Positions 43,455 through 55,741 of a stretch of DNA of 64,000 nt are shown piece by piece; position 1 is the stretch's first letter; each line of letters opens with the position of its first letter. This DNA is from Saccharum officinarum. Taxonomy: Eukaryota; Streptophyta; Magnoliopsida; Poales; Poaceae. Both the position numbers and the translations under genes were made by a program. The DNA is taken from the NCBI GenBank assembly GCA_020631735.1, contig CM036197.1, positions 44,501,880 through 44,565,879 on the forward strand, written 5' to 3'. The notes under the pieces were generated by a model. The model was not told the origin of the DNA, ran no database searches, and saw nothing but the letters and a program-made list of their open reading frames with translations.

Positions 43455-46400
43455 TTGAAAATAATGAACATAGATCCAATTCCGACGAACCTTCCACTAG
43501 TAGAGAGCCCAGATGTAGAGAGCCCAGATGTAGCGCCGCCGGCGGAACTAACCGCGGGCTCTATGTCTTCCACACCGGTCTCCCACCTCTCCCCGCTCGC
43601 AGAGCCCTTCTTCCCCAGCGGTGCCCCCGGACGCCCGAAAGCCATGTGCTAGTCCAAGGATTCCATATACTCCGACTCAGAATCTGACTTCTCCCCACCC
43701 ATCGCTACCCAGGCCTCCTTCGCCCATGTCATATGCAGGAGCTCTCTCGCTCGGGAAACCCCCAGGCCAGCAAGGTCCAGTGCCTTGTCGCCCACGAGCA
43801 GCCAGCAGAGACAGCGCGCGAGGTCGACGGCAGGCAGCATCAAGGCCGCAGGCGACGCAAGCGCAGGAGAAGGCCGCGTCGCGCACCCACCAGGGGAGAC
43901 CACATCCCTGTTCACCGGTGGCGGGGACCACGCGGCGAGGCCAACCAGGGCCCTGCGGAGCGCGTCCCTACCCGCCAGAGATTGGGAGCTTGTGTTCCGC
44001 CGTGGAGGAGGAGGCGCATCTCACGGCCTGACGCGAAAGGGTGGCGGGAGGTCCTGCACAGGCAGGCGGAGCCGACGCCTGCTGAGCGCGCCGCCGCCTT
44101 CAAGCCACCTCGCCGGAGGCGCATCCCGGAGGTGTTGTGAGACAGGTGCCAAAATTGCTTGTCTTACTCTCACCGCATCGCCACGTGCTGCATGCCTCTG
44201 CGATGCCTCCGATGTTAAGGGTTTCCACACATTGCCAGAGACTGCAAGGGATTGTGCTCACCGGGCCACAACCGAGTTGTCCACGACGATGGAGAACTCT
44301 GTCGTTCCAGCCATGAGGCCATCCCAGACCGGCATCACTCCCGCAGGGGGTCCGGGCCACGCACCCAAGGCGCCTGGGGACGCAGTGACAACGACACTAG
44401 CAAGACGAAGGTGAGCACCGTGAGGCTTGTCCAAGATGCTGAGTCGGCGAAACAGTCTGGAAGCTCAAATGTCACCAACTGTTGGGCCCCGCACCATTTT
44501 GAACAAGATCCATCCTCTCCATTTGAGTTGTTCGTGGGAAGACAGCCTGCCTCGGATCCTATTGTCCTTGAGGTAGGGCTGCTTAGCGGTCATCGTGGCG
44601 CAACGGAGCTGTAACAGTACCGATCAATTATACGAAATTAAATAAGAAAATCACCTGCTGAAACGGATAATTTAGTAAACTATAGCCCGTATAACCCGGT
44701 AGTCCATGAAACCACGACGGATTTCAAACCAACCAACATACAAACCAAGATCGTATAAATTTAGCAACCACAGTCACATATTACATAAAGTTCACAACAA
44801 CATCGAAATGCATCGGAGTTTAAAACATAAAGTTATTACAAACCAAGTTCATAATAAGGTAGCGGAAGCAATAGTTTTAAAACCACACGCACATTTAGTT
44901 CAGATACAGTGCCAGGAGATAGTCACGTCCAACAAAAGCATCAGGTAAGACATATGGAGCCACCATGCCCTTGGTCCTAGTTGTCGCCCATCGTAGGGTA
45001 CAAGCAGTTGATGTAATAACCATAATACATCTAACCATCTGCAACAATGGGAATAACGCCCTGAGTACGAGAAAGTAGTCAGCTAGACTTATCGTCTTAA
45101 ACTAAAATAAAGTGACATCAAGAAGTATGCAAGACTTTCTTTTAGTGGACTAGCTGACTCATTTGCGAAAAAGCAACAAGTTAACATAAATGAATAATTT
45201 AAGTACTTTACATCATCTTTATTATCACCTATCAATCTAGGTAAGCACCTATGCTATAGCAATCACTTGATTAACTCTTAACATCCAGTTACCAACTTAG
45301 ATTTAGCATTTCCAACATCATCCATATAACCAACCGTGTTTCATCATCTTTACTATGATGTTGTAGCTCGAGTCAAGTGCTCACTATCCAGGAGCGATGA
45401 CGATTCGAATCGATTCCTAACCAACTGATGATTTATTCCTCATACAAACCACACCCACCGATCAAGTGAGCTACAGATCACCAATGACACCATTCAGGTA
45501 AACATCGTAGGATAACAATCATAGACCGCACTACCCAGGGGCCTCTCGACTGCCAGGAATCAGGACCCAGCCTGCCCTTGGGCTCACTCTTCGTGCCCCC
45601 ATCTTACCCCCTTCAGCACCGGTCTGCCAGCCAGAGTTTATCCTGGCCCAAATAGTGTCATAAGCTTCACGGTCGAAAAGTACATTATTCGATCAGCTAA
45701 ATGTGTGGCATGCGTTCAACATGATAAGAGGGACGAGCACCGATCGGTACTTAACCGACACACACAGAAAACTACGAGCACCCCAGAACCCTATCTTGTT
45801 GTCTCCAACTATTCCGTCAGGTCTTCAATTAACCATCAACACTTGGTTATTTTCAGGATATCATTCATTCTATACCTAAAGTATTCCAGTAACCACCTAT
45901 ATTTGTAGGTGACAAGAAATCATCGATCGCTACCGGTCTAAATAGGGCTAAGCAGTTATTTGACCCTAAACCTAACAGGGTAACAATATAACAAGGTAGG
46001 CAAAGATAGTAATAAATGCATCAACGATTTCACTCAACTCATATAACTTAATGCAACAATATATAAAACTCATATAAATGATTGCTTTTATAAAGTAGGA
46101 GACTTAAAAAGCTCTGGGGCTTGCCTCGCTCAAAGGAACTAGGTTGGTGGTCCACGCACTCGGGCAGGTCCTCTTCTTGCTCCTCTACCTCTGGCACCTC
46201 TTGTGCCTAGATTTTCTATGGGTCGGCCCAGGCCTGCTCCTCTTGTATTGCTACTTGCACTTCCTTCTGCGATCCTGATATGATGCATAGGTGTAAGTGA
46301 TTAAGCAAGTGGTGCATCAGATGAGATGACATTGATGATCATGATTGCATGCAATGCAGTTGAACATGTTTAACTTTATTTGACCAGTTGGTGCAAAACT

Positions 46401-47156
46401 CTTCTACTAGGTACTCCACGTCATCCAAGAACATGTACCACAAGTACATGTCATGTACTGCATTCTCTTCTATTACTAACCCCCGTAAGCTACCGCTAAC
46501 TACTAAATAGCCATAACATAAATGCTACTACACTTCATCAATATAACTACACTAACATGCCAAGTCAAACCAGCAAGTCAAAATATTTCAAAGATACACC
46601 AAAGTGTACAAAATAAACTAATCATGCAATAAGAATTCTATTTTTATTTTAATTTAATCTAGGGCTACAACATCAACATGTATTTTTGGTACTCATAAAA
46701 ATCTAAGAAAATTACAGTAGCTTTATCATACTAAAAGTAGCCTACCATAAATTTTTCATGACATTTGGATAAGTAAAACGGCCTACACAAAAATGACAAG
46801 CTATGGTGGATAAATGAGCATGCAAATACTTTGTACTATGAAAAGTATCCAACAATAGATTTAGTATTTTTCCCATGATCTACATAGTCTACAAACATTG
46901 TACAAAAAGTTTCACATACATGTTTTATTCATATTTTTTGCTCTAGCAATTTTACAAGAAATAGCAAATAAATGCACCTAAATTACATAACCACATTTTT
47001 CCACAGAACATGCATGTTATATATTTTTCACAGAAATTACATCACATGACTAGATCAACAAAACAAGTTTCATATTTTTCTGACCTATATTGGATTTACT
47101 ATGCATTTTCTAAGAAATCAGCATTTACAAGGATTAAATAAAGCTACACAGAAAAG

Positions 47157-47590
47157 TGTCGACGAAATGTGGTCGGCAGTCCATCGAGGGGTATGCCCGT
47201 GATGGTAGATTAGTCGGTAGACAGGTGTACAAGACACGAACCGGATGGTAACAGGACACAGGACACAAGACACAAGATTTATATAGGTTCGGCCACTATT
47301 GTGGCGTAATACCTACGTCCTCTGTCTTGTTATTTTGTATTGATTGAGGATGAGATAGATTCCTCTCTGAGGTTTTATGAGATATATGATCTGTCCTCTA
47401 GGGGATCCCTTCCTCTCTTTATATACTCTGGAGGAGGAGGGTTACAAGTAAAATATCCGATTTGGTACTATTACAATGTCTAGTACACCTTGTAGCCTTG
47501 CGGTGCATACCTTGATCTTGTGGGTCAGGCCACCTCGAATGATGCAGCCCATGTATAGCCATGAGGATATCCAGGGGTATATCCTCCACA
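47157..47590 (-). mobile_element. Small solo LTR nested in the larger one
   Basis: TGTCGACGAAATGTGG ... GGTATATCCTCCACA with TG..CA ends. The minus strand shows a TATA box (GTATATAAAGAGAGG) at about 47416-47430. The words TTTATATAGGTTCGGCC and GGCGTAATACCTACGTCC are typical of short grass LTRs. Left flank AAAAG (47152-47156) and right flank AAAAAAG (47591-47597) are compatible with a 5-bp duplication, but the A-run blurs the exact end. Confidence 0.65.
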
Positions 47591-49240
47591 AAAAAAGTAT
47601 CACAAATTTGTCATGTAATATTTTTAAACTGTAGATCTATTTATAAGGAGTCTAGCAAAATTTGTTTCAACAATTTTGGAGCATTAATTTTCGAGTTATG
47701 AATTAAACAAGCATTTAACTATTTTCTAGAAAATCATTTCTGAAATCCTATTCAAAATCAGCCCGCGAAAATGCTAGATCCACCTGAAGCCGTGCACTTG
47801 GAATTGCGTATGGTGGCTGATAGTAGGACCCGAGGCCCCAACTGTCATACACCCGCCGGGGTGGAGATCACCGGTGGCGAGAGCTCACCGTCGGTGAGGT
47901 CTCTGGCACGGGGCGAGCACCACGGTGCTCCCCGCAGCGAGGCGAACCAGATGCACTAGACGGGTGAGCCGATGGAGCGCCAGTACGGGCTCGCCGGCGA
48001 TGGTGGCGGAGCGGTGGCGCTGCCCAACGGCAAACCGCGGCTACCGGCCATGCTAGGGCGCGCGGGTGCGAGCATTAGCTTCGGGGTGCGAAGGCGATGC
48101 TGGTGCTCATGATAGAAGAGAGAGAGGGGGCGGAGGGGGCTCCGGCCACGCACGGCCATGAGCGCCGGCCATGGCGCCGTGGCAGAGGAGACGCTCAATT
48201 GAGCCTTGCCCTAGCGAAAAATGGTGAAGAGGGCGCGAGCACGAGAAGGAGGAAGGCGAGGTGGAGCTGCACGCAAGGTGAATCGGGAAATGGCGGTGCC
48301 ACGACACCGGCGGGTGATGCGGCGGCGCGCGGTGGCGGAGGAAGCCGCTCGGCTTTTCTAAGGCGGAGAGAGAGCGAGGAGGAAGGAATGGAATGGAGGA
48401 GCGAGGGGTGGCGCTCGGGTGAGTGGACGGTAAGGCGAGGGCGCGGTGCGGGGCCCGCTGGAGCGCCAGCTGCCGCCGTCGTCGGCGCATGGTGGCCACA
48501 TGGTGGCTGCCCTTTGCCGTGGTCGGGCACAGGAGCGGGCACGCAAATGCGCGCGCGGGGAGGTGAGCGGGGACGCGGGAGCTGGGCCGGCTTCGCGAAG
48601 TGGGCCGGAAAGGGAGCGGTGGCCCGCTTTGGAAAATAAAAGCCTTTTCTTTTTCTTATTCAAAACACAGCACATAAATCTATATTTTTGAGCAATAAAA
48701 ATTTATTTCCACAAGTTGACCCAAAAACAAAAGTTGTCCAAAATTTAATTCTCTACAACATTGCTTTAGGGTACATTTTGAAATTCCAAATAGATTTTGA
48801 AATAGGGATTTAAAGTCTATTTTAAATCAAAAACCCATTTTTCTAGATTATTTTTAAAAGCAAAATTTGAGAAAATTTTGAATACGAAACTTGCTCCAAA
48901 ATGTTTGCTAAACAATTATAAGTTGCCTAATCACTCAAATAAACCTTTACCAAGCATAACAAGCACTACCGGAAACTCCTAATTTGCCTAGTGCAAAAAG
49001 GTTTGCCGAGTGTAATATGTCGGGCACTCGGCGAAGAGTTGATTTGCCGAGTGCCGCACTCGGCAAAGAACGACACTAGGCAAAGGCAGCCTTTGCCGAG
49101 TGTCAAACACTCGGCAAAATTGGGCACTAGGCAAACTGGTGGTTTGCCTAGTGTCTGACACTCGGCAAACTTTTACACTCGGCAAACCTGCATTTTGCCT
49201 AGTGCCGGACACTCGGCAAAAGTTTGACACTCGGCAAACA

Positions 49241-50474
49241 CTGACAGCAGCTGACAAGCATGAACTGTCGTTTGAGTTTGCCGAGTGTCACACGGCCGAC
49301 ACTCGGCAAACATATGCTTTGCCTAGTGTCAAGGGTTTGACACTCGGCAAAAACACCCTTTGCCGAGTGTCACACCTTGGCACTAGGCAAACTAATTTTT
49401 TATTTTTTTGATTTTAACTTCCCAAATTTTTCTGTAGTCCTCCTATAGTACCTTGAACTACATGTTCAAATTTGATACATTTCTCGGATTTTCTGCTATA
49501 TTTCTTTAATTTATTTCATTTAATTGATTTTTTTTTGATAAAGCAAATTTGAACTGCAGGTGGATCGGATAATGAAATTTAATGTATGGAAAAATGATAT
49601 TCATGTTATTGAGTCGATAGTGAGGCCGTATCCAGGGACAGACTAGAATTTTCGTACATCTTGTTCACGAAACATGAGTACGAACTTGTGGGCGAGTTGG
49701 TTTTAAATTCTATAAAAAGTAAACAAAGTCCGAAAATTATGAAACTTAACAAGATGTCATGATATTGTATGTGGAGGTTGTAATAAAAATTTGAGAAGGT
49801 TTCGCGCAAGTTGTCACGACATTGCTTACAAACCAAGACATCTCCACATAACATATAGATATCATATGTGGAGATGTCTTGGTTTGTAAGCAACGCCATG
49901 ACAAACTTGCGCGAAACCATCTCAAATTTTTATCACAAACTCCACATACGATATCACGACATCTTGTCAAGTTTCATGATTTTTGGACTTCGTTTGTTTT
50001 TTATAGAATTTAAAACCAACTCGCTCACAAGTTCGTGGTCATGTTTCGTAAACAAGAAGTACGAAATTTCTGGTCTGTTCTTGAATACGACCTCACTTTA
50101 GACTCAATAACATGAATATTATTTTTCCATACATTAAATTTCATTATTCGATCCACCTGCTGTTCAAATTTACTTTATGCAAAAATATTCAATTAAATGA
50201 AATAAATTAAAGAAATATAGCAAAAAATCTAAATAATGTGCCAAATTTAAACATGTAGTTCAAGGTACCGTAGGAGGACTATAGAAAAATTTGGGAGGTC
50301 AAAATCAAAAAATAAAAAATTAGTTTGCCTAGTGCCAAGGTCTGACACTCGGCAAAAGGTGTTTTTACCGAGTGTCAAACCCTTGGCACTAGGCAAAGCA
50401 TATGTTTGCCGAGTGTCGGCCGTGTGACACTCGGCAAACTCAAACGGCAGTTCGTGCCCATTAGCTGCTGTCTC
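49241..50474. repeat. 1.2-kb near-perfect palindrome in CACTA element
   Basis: The left arm 49241-49850 pairs with 49865-50474 around a 14-base loop; ends and centre give the same symmetry point, so there is no net indel between arms. Scattered mismatches are present. The arms include a duplicated subterminal TTTGCCGAGTGT block. RNA from here would fold into a hairpin of about 600 bp. Confidence 0.85.
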
Positions 50475-50604
50475 GTAAGATTGTTTGGCGCGCAATATTT
50501 TCAGCTGGCGCGTAAGATTTTCAGTTGGCTCACATAATAGCCGTGCATACTACAATCCTAACCCCATAAAAAACAAATAAAAATAAATCCCCAACCCTAC
50601 CTCC

Positions 50605-50981
50605 ATGAGTCCACCCAGCATACTGAAGCAGTCTCCAAAACTCCGTCCCTGCTCTCGGTCTCCTCCCTTTCCCTCCGGCAGCCGCACTCCCTTTCCCTCC
50701 GGCCGCCACATATTCCGCATCCCCCGTGAGGCCATTCACCATGGAGCTAGTTCGTTTATCCCTCTCCAAGATCCATGGGGCTGCAGTACCAGCCACCACT
50801 TCCTCCATCTGGATCTGGAGGCGCCGCCTCTAGCGCCCTCTACTGAGCTAAAGCCGCTGCGGAGGCCCCCGGCGGCGGCCGCCGCTGACGCGAAGGCGGC
50901 CAAGGTAGTGGAGGACAGCACAACGCCTCTGCGACAACCATCTGCATCTCGTATTGAACTACAGCTTCCAGGTTCTGTGGT
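50605..50981 (+). other. Possible captured exon in CACTA element
   Basis: Open frame starting MSPPSILKQSPKLRP, Pro/Ser/Ala-rich, running into a donor TCTGTG|GTAAGT near 50981. No domain recognised. The GC content is far higher than surrounding CACTA sequence, consistent with captured genic DNA. It could be the first exon of a chimeric transcript that splices to the 14-3-3 exon at 51719. Confidence 0.4.
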
Positions 50982-51718
50982 AAGTCTCTATTCCTCCTAA
51001 CCCTCATCTTGACCAATCCCTTTTCCACAAAACTAGATCTATGTTGTGGTGGATTTGATTTTTCTACAGGGAGATTTGTTGTTTCTTAAAATAAAAAAAC
51101 TCGATCTATGCTGTGATATGGAAAGCCAGGTGCTGGCCTATGTATTTTCTTGAAATACTCCCATGTGTTGAGAATGAGGGGCGCACCAACCCTGTAACAA
51201 CCCTGTATGCGTGGGTGTAGAATTTTGTCTCGATTTTTCACTAGATTAGTTTATTAGACCTTGTCCTTGCAGATCTGCTCGAAATTGAATCTGAAGTACT
51301 TAGATGCTAGGCCATAATTCTATTTTGATCGAATACAACATGCTTGTAATTTCTAATCTAAGACAAGTTATAATAGTATTTTTTGACTGGTTGATTCCTA
51401 TGTTCACATATATTTTTAACCAAATTAAACCTAGGATTGATTACTTTCTATACTATGAAGGTATGTACTGCCTGTCTTGTTTGGTAGGTAGGTCTAGCAT
51501 GACTTGGTTCAGTAGCAAAATCATCATAATTCCTTTTATTTATGGTGCATGCTGAGGTTGCTATCTATGAATTTGTCTATATGATACATGATGCGATGTG
51601 TGTTACTGTGTTTCTTATAGTAGAAGCTTGAAGGATATGGATGTGTGATCCATGGATTTTTATCCCCCTATTGCACATATATCTTTCTATCTGATTTCTC
51701 CTCATGATGATTTTGCAG

Positions 51719-51798
51719 GTACCTTGCTGAGTTCAAGTCAGGTGCAGAGATGATGGATTCCTGCGGAGAGTACCATGAATGCTTACAAAGTTGCTCAG
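51719..51798 (+). pseudogene. Captured 14-3-3 (GF14) exon
   Basis: An 80-bp segment between TTTTGCAG and GTATTG. It encodes YLAEFKSGAE, then a short scrambled stretch, then AESTMNAYKVAQ, ending at the splice donor. This is the plant 14-3-3 helix region normally read RYLAEFKxGAERKxAAExTxxAYKxAQ, and the two boundaries look like original exon ends. The small indel in the middle breaks the frame, so it is a captured fragment. No other 14-3-3 exon was recognised in the element. Confidence 0.75.
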
Positions 51799-52344
51799 GT
51801 ATTGATCTTTGTGTATGGCCTTATATTTTCAATGTAATGATTTTTTTATTTTCAAAGGAGGATACGATCTTCTCTGTACCAATTTCTAAGTGATCAATTT
51901 TAGTATGGTAGTGTTGTCCAAGCATGTCACCTTGAGTCTACTACTATACTACCGTATCTTGTTCTTGCAATGATGAGTTGGTAAGTTGAGTTTCATTCTT
52001 GTTTACATTAAAGCTGGAACTCATTTTCCATTATAGAAAAAAAATGAAGTCCTTAAATTATAGTACGCTCCAATCAGCTATGCCTCATTATCTTTTGCAC
52101 ACTACTGTCTTCTTTTTTAACTCTAATGATGGCTAGTCAGTTCGTGTAAATGATAGAATTTTACAGAGGCAAATGCAAAGATGAGATCCTGCATGACTTG
52201 GTTCAATAGTAGGTCCTGCATAATTTGTTTCAGTAGCTAGTATTGTACAGAACACTAGGATTAGTAAGAATTTCCTGTTGAGTTTTTCCAGTAGGATTGT
52301 ACCTCATGAGCTGATAATACACATTCTGTTTAAGTAGCCTTCTC

Positions 52345-52960
52345 ATGCTTGATAAGTGTGATGCTACAGAATTGCTAAAGAGACGGCTTATGGTGAGGAC
52401 ATCCAGCCCCTTGTCAGTGACAATGGCATCACAAGGTGCTAAAACATTCTCATGTATTTGCTCTTTACCCTTCTCTGTAATCAGTTCATTTAGTAATATT
52501 TCATACTTTTTTATTGATCTATCATGGTACCTATATAGTGACCTATCAAGGTACTTATATAGTAGTTACCAAAGGAGGATTAGTGTTTTATAGATGCACT
52601 AGATCAGATAGTTTTTACTAGATGGAGAATCACTCAAATAGCACTCAGTTCAGTCAAAACAGTTACAGAGTAAGCAATGCTACAGAATGAGTATGTTACC
52701 CTTTAAAACTGTTGAAATTTTAAAATCCAACTCATATTTACATAGTACTATCTGTTTTTTCAGCTACCCACTAGTTCATAAAACGGTGATAAGGACACCT
52801 ATGGTGACGACATGGACAGCGAGGACATATGGACGGCAAGTGAGCTGAGACAACTTATTAGTACAACATTAGATGGTCTTTAGCTAAAACCAGGATGTGG
52901 CATGTAACATGGCTGTACATGAATTACTTAGGAAGCATGTGCTGGTGGTAGGATGGTGGT
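52345..52960 (+). other. Further unassigned genic-looking sequence in CACTA
   Basis: Two coding-like patches: about 52345-52440 (followed by AAG|GTGCTA) and about 52793-52881, where one frame reads GDKDTYGDDMDSEDIWTASE and ends TAG at 52879-52881. Neither matches a family I know. They may be captured exons or remains of the element's own gene. Confidence 0.3.
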
Positions 52961-54346
52961 ACAATGATTTTGTGGAAATTCTAATCTATATGCTATAAAT
53001 GTGTCTTATGCTATCTGGTACATTTGTGCTTCTTGAAATCAGCTGGGAATCAATGAGAATGGTGTCTTATGCAGATTTGCTGAGTGTCAGAGCCATGACA
53101 CTAGGCAAACTGGGCTGGTTTGCCGAGTGCCGTGGGCTTGACACTCGGCAAACTAGGTGGGTTTGCCTAGTGCCGTGTGCAAGGACACTCGGCAAAGCGG
53201 CCAAGTTTGCCGAGTGCCGGGACTACGACACTAGGCAAATCTGCCGTTAAAGGCCGTCACGACAAGTTTACTTTGCCGAGTGTCAGGCCGGCACTAGGCA
53301 AAGTCTTTGCCGAGTGCCCGACAAATGACACTCGGCAAAGCGCCCTTTGCCGTCGATTTTTTTGCCGAGTGTGATTTGCCGAGTGTTACACTCGGCAAAC
53401 CGTTTGCCGAGTGTTTTATGGGCTTTGCCTAGTGTCTCCAGCACTAGGCAAAGCCGCTGTTTCCAGTAGTGAAGCATCAAACTAGCCTTAATCTAGTGAA
53501 AAATAGGCAATGCAACTTTATATTTCATGCACATGTTTCATATGTTTCAAGCTTCTATATTTCATGTGATGCTTATGAATGCATAATGATGATTATGCTA
53601 ATGATTTGCAAAAGCTAATGCATACTTAACACTAGGGTGTTACAGGAGCAGCCTAGAACATCGCCACCCAGATTGAGCAAGACCCAACCTCTCTTGGCGA
53701 GGCGATCGATGGAGGGTAGCTGGCCTCAGATCAGATGAAACTGGAGGCAGGGCTGCTCAGCAGTCCACGCGGCGCAACAACCCCTCCATCCGGTGTCCCA
53801 GGCAACGGCAAGGACGGTCGTCCGTCCCTGAGGCATGAGGCGACCAGTGATGCAGCGCCAACCACGGCGTCACAGGCTGATCATGCGGGCGCATCTGGCG
53901 AGTAGGAGGGGACGGAGGTCCCACTGTCCTCACCATCGAAGGCACACACCACGGCTGTGCTTTCGGCCTAGTGCTTGGATGCCGGACCGCAAGCTGAGGC
54001 GGCCGACGGCACGGCAACGGGCGTCGTTCAAGCAACTGATGAGCTAACCGTTGAGGGCACGCCCACACTGAGGGAGGCCACCAAGCGACTGTCCAGGTTC
54101 ATTGAGGAGGTTCAGGTAATGAGACAGCCACCTCTCACCAGCTCCCCACACAAGCAGAAGCTAGCACCAAAGCAGACCACTCTACCCATTAGGAGCAGAT
54201 GGATTGCTGCTCAGCAGATGGACCACATCCCCGCGTCCAAACACGGCGAAGTATTGCTCATGAAGAAGATGGGGATCCTGGCACCTTCAGCACCGATTTC
54301 CTCTGCAGCCAAGCGTTCGTACGATTCATACTTCCAGGCATTGTTC

Positions 54347-54528
54347 GCCTAAACGGCCATGTAGCCCATTTAAACACCGTGTAAACGCTACACAGTGGTA
54401 CACTGTTTTTGTTTAATCATCCGTTTAGCCTGTTTAATTGACCGTTTAGCCTATTTAATGGACTGTTTAGCCCGAATAATGGCTAAATGGCTGGTGACCA
54501 ACTGTTTACCGTTTAGCGTTTAGAAAAA
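54347..54528. mobile_element. MITE in the LINE ORF1 C-terminal region
   Basis: Ends GCCTAAACGG on the left and CTAAACGCTAAACGG read inverted on the right; many internal CCGTTTAGCC repeats. Flanked by CATTGTTC and CATTGCTT, probably a mutated 8-bp duplication (hAT-like). Removing the insert lets the ORF1 frame run on in the same register. Confidence 0.65.
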
Positions 54529-54810
54529 CATTGCTTCCAGGGCACCCTATCGGAAGCAAACGTCAAGGCGCTTGATGAGCTGTTCCCAGCATCCAGGGCG
54601 ATGGCTGGTGGAGCAGCGCGGTCTGGTACTTTAGCTAGATCCTAGTCTAGGTTGATCCCAATGGATCCCATGGTTGTCATAGTCAAAATGTAGTCCCTTT
54701 GAGGTAACCGTCAGGCCAGAACAGTCTCTATTGTATTTCAAACTTCTATCTTTTCAATACAATGATACGTAATATTCGAGAAAATTTTTTTTTTGCCACA
54801 TGCGCTCCCC

Positions 54811-55366
54811 ATTGCGCTGGCTTGCCGCTGCGGTCTCCTCGCCACACACACCCACACGCAATATGGCTAGTGCAATAACCCCGCCATGGCTGCGTACGAG
54901 CTCCAACAGGCTGCTCTGGATCTAAGAGGAGAGGAAGCGTGAGAAAGCGAACGGAGAAAAAGAGATGGGGAGAGAATCACGGGACATATTTGTTAGATAC
55001 ATATGGTTAATTCTTCTTGGGGCCTACCTTGTGGTTGCCACAGACACGCGTCCTGAAAAACCTTTTTCCATGTTCAATCACCGGTGGATGAGGGCTCTTT
55101 CCTGTAATATCATCATTATTTTGTCTTCATCGGTGCTTCACATGTATTATGCATTGCTTTGTTCCAATTAGTTTAGTTTCTACTTCTCCATTTCATCTCC
55201 CATGTTTATCAGTTACTTAAAAAAGTGTCATGCACAACCTTAGAAAAATTAGATCTTACATTTAATACATGTGGCATTTTTGCACCATAACAAAGAGTGC
55301 TTTTGTAATTTTTCAGCTAGCTGCTTACGTTTTCCATGCTCTATTATAATAATATGAGAGCTATCG
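54811..55366. other. No gene supported
   Basis: A short GC-rich patch at 54810-55000 contains ATGs without a family signature; the rest is AT-rich. This may be the interior of a Helitron whose end lies just to the right. Confidence 0.4.
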
Positions 55367-55403
55367 CTAATTCCCGCAGCAACGCGCGGGGAATCCATCT
55401 AGT
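55367..55403 (+). mobile_element. Helitron 3' terminus
   Basis: CCCGC (55373-55377) and GCGGG (55386-55390) form a stem around AGCAACGC, followed by GAATCCAT and the terminal CTAG then T (55399-55403). A short hairpin about 10 bases before CTRR|T is the Helitron 3' signature. The TC 5' end was not located. Confidence 0.55.
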
Positions 55404-55566
55404 TACCAAAGAGTTGACAACAATATTTGGCGATGGCAACACCCAGGAAGAAGTTACTAAGAGGGTTGCATAGATTAAAAATCTCATTGAAGTCTGACCT
55501 TTCCCTGTTCTCAGCACAGATATAGGCATCTATGCATGCTCTTATAAAAATAGGAATCAACAAATG

Positions 55567-55741
55567 AGGATTAGGGACGGATCTAGCGGTGGGGCGAGGG
55601 GGAGGGGGGCTCTGATCCCATTGAGCCCCCTAGAGCCTCTCCAAGAATTTTTGCCATGGTTGCTTTGAGGAGGAGAGTTTGTTGGAGGTTGAAGATGAGC
55701 TTTCAGCTCCCTTGAGCCTCCATCCTAGATTCGTCACTGAT
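55567..55741. mobile_element. Foldback MITE (GGGACGGATCTAG-type)
   Basis: Left AGGGACGGATCTAG and right CTAGATTCGTCACTG are imperfect inverted repeats; GGGCTCTGATCCCATTGAGCCCCC in the interior. Common non-coding grass repeat. Confidence 0.5.

Larger units (their letters stand above)
48964..53471. mobile_element. CACTA transposon, 4.5 kb, non-autonomous
   Basis: Terminal repeats CACTACCGGAAAC on the left and, read inverted, CACTACTGGAAAC on the right; 3-bp duplication AAG on both sides (48961-48963, 53472-53474). Subterminal arrays of TTTGCCGAGTGT and its complement fill 48990-49400 and 53070-53460. No TNP2-type transposase is visible. It holds a 1.2-kb palindrome and gene fragments with introns. 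Confidence 0.92.
44610..53644 (-). mobile_element. Solo LTR of the element A family, with nested insertions
   Basis: Plus strand opens TGTAACAGTACCGATCAATTATACG, as element A's LTR does, and ends ACTAGGGTGTTACA. The 5-bp duplication GGAGC flanks it exactly (44605-44609 and 53645-53649). No internal domain or second LTR is present, so it is a solo LTR left by LTR-LTR recombination. Without the nested CACTA and the 434-bp LTR its length is about 4.1 kb. A GC-rich block at 47760-48640 carries only shadow ORFs. Confidence 0.88.
43455..54810 (+). pseudogene. LINE ORF1-type element, split by solo LTR and MITE
   Basis: Parts at 43455-44609, 53650-54346 and 54529-54641 form one decayed gene. The N part has SKDSIYSDSESDFSPP after a stop at 43650; near 44140-44250 comes a nucleic-acid-binding double zinc knuckle (RCQNCLSYSHRIATC, MPLRCLRC, then a stop, GFPHIARDC). 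The C part has ATKRLSRFIEEV, HIPASKHGEVLLMKKMGIL, SSAAKRSYDSYF and, after the MITE, GTLSEANVKALDELFPASR. This layout is that of grass non-LTR ORF1 proteins. The tail (CTTTTCAATACAATGATACG...TTCGAG, then A/T-rich at about 54750-54800) is the LINE 3' end. No ORF2 was found, so it may be a non-autonomous relative. Confidence 0.65.

Noticed and set aside
48097..48639. 180-codon frame in the solo LTR
   Set aside because: GC-rich LTR sequence, Gly/Arg/Ala-rich translation, with competing frames on both strands; no domain.
48990..49400. Regularly spaced repeats resembling a CRISPR array
   Set aside because: The TTTGCCGAGTGT words are CACTA subterminal repeats in both orientations with irregular spacing, in a plant genome.
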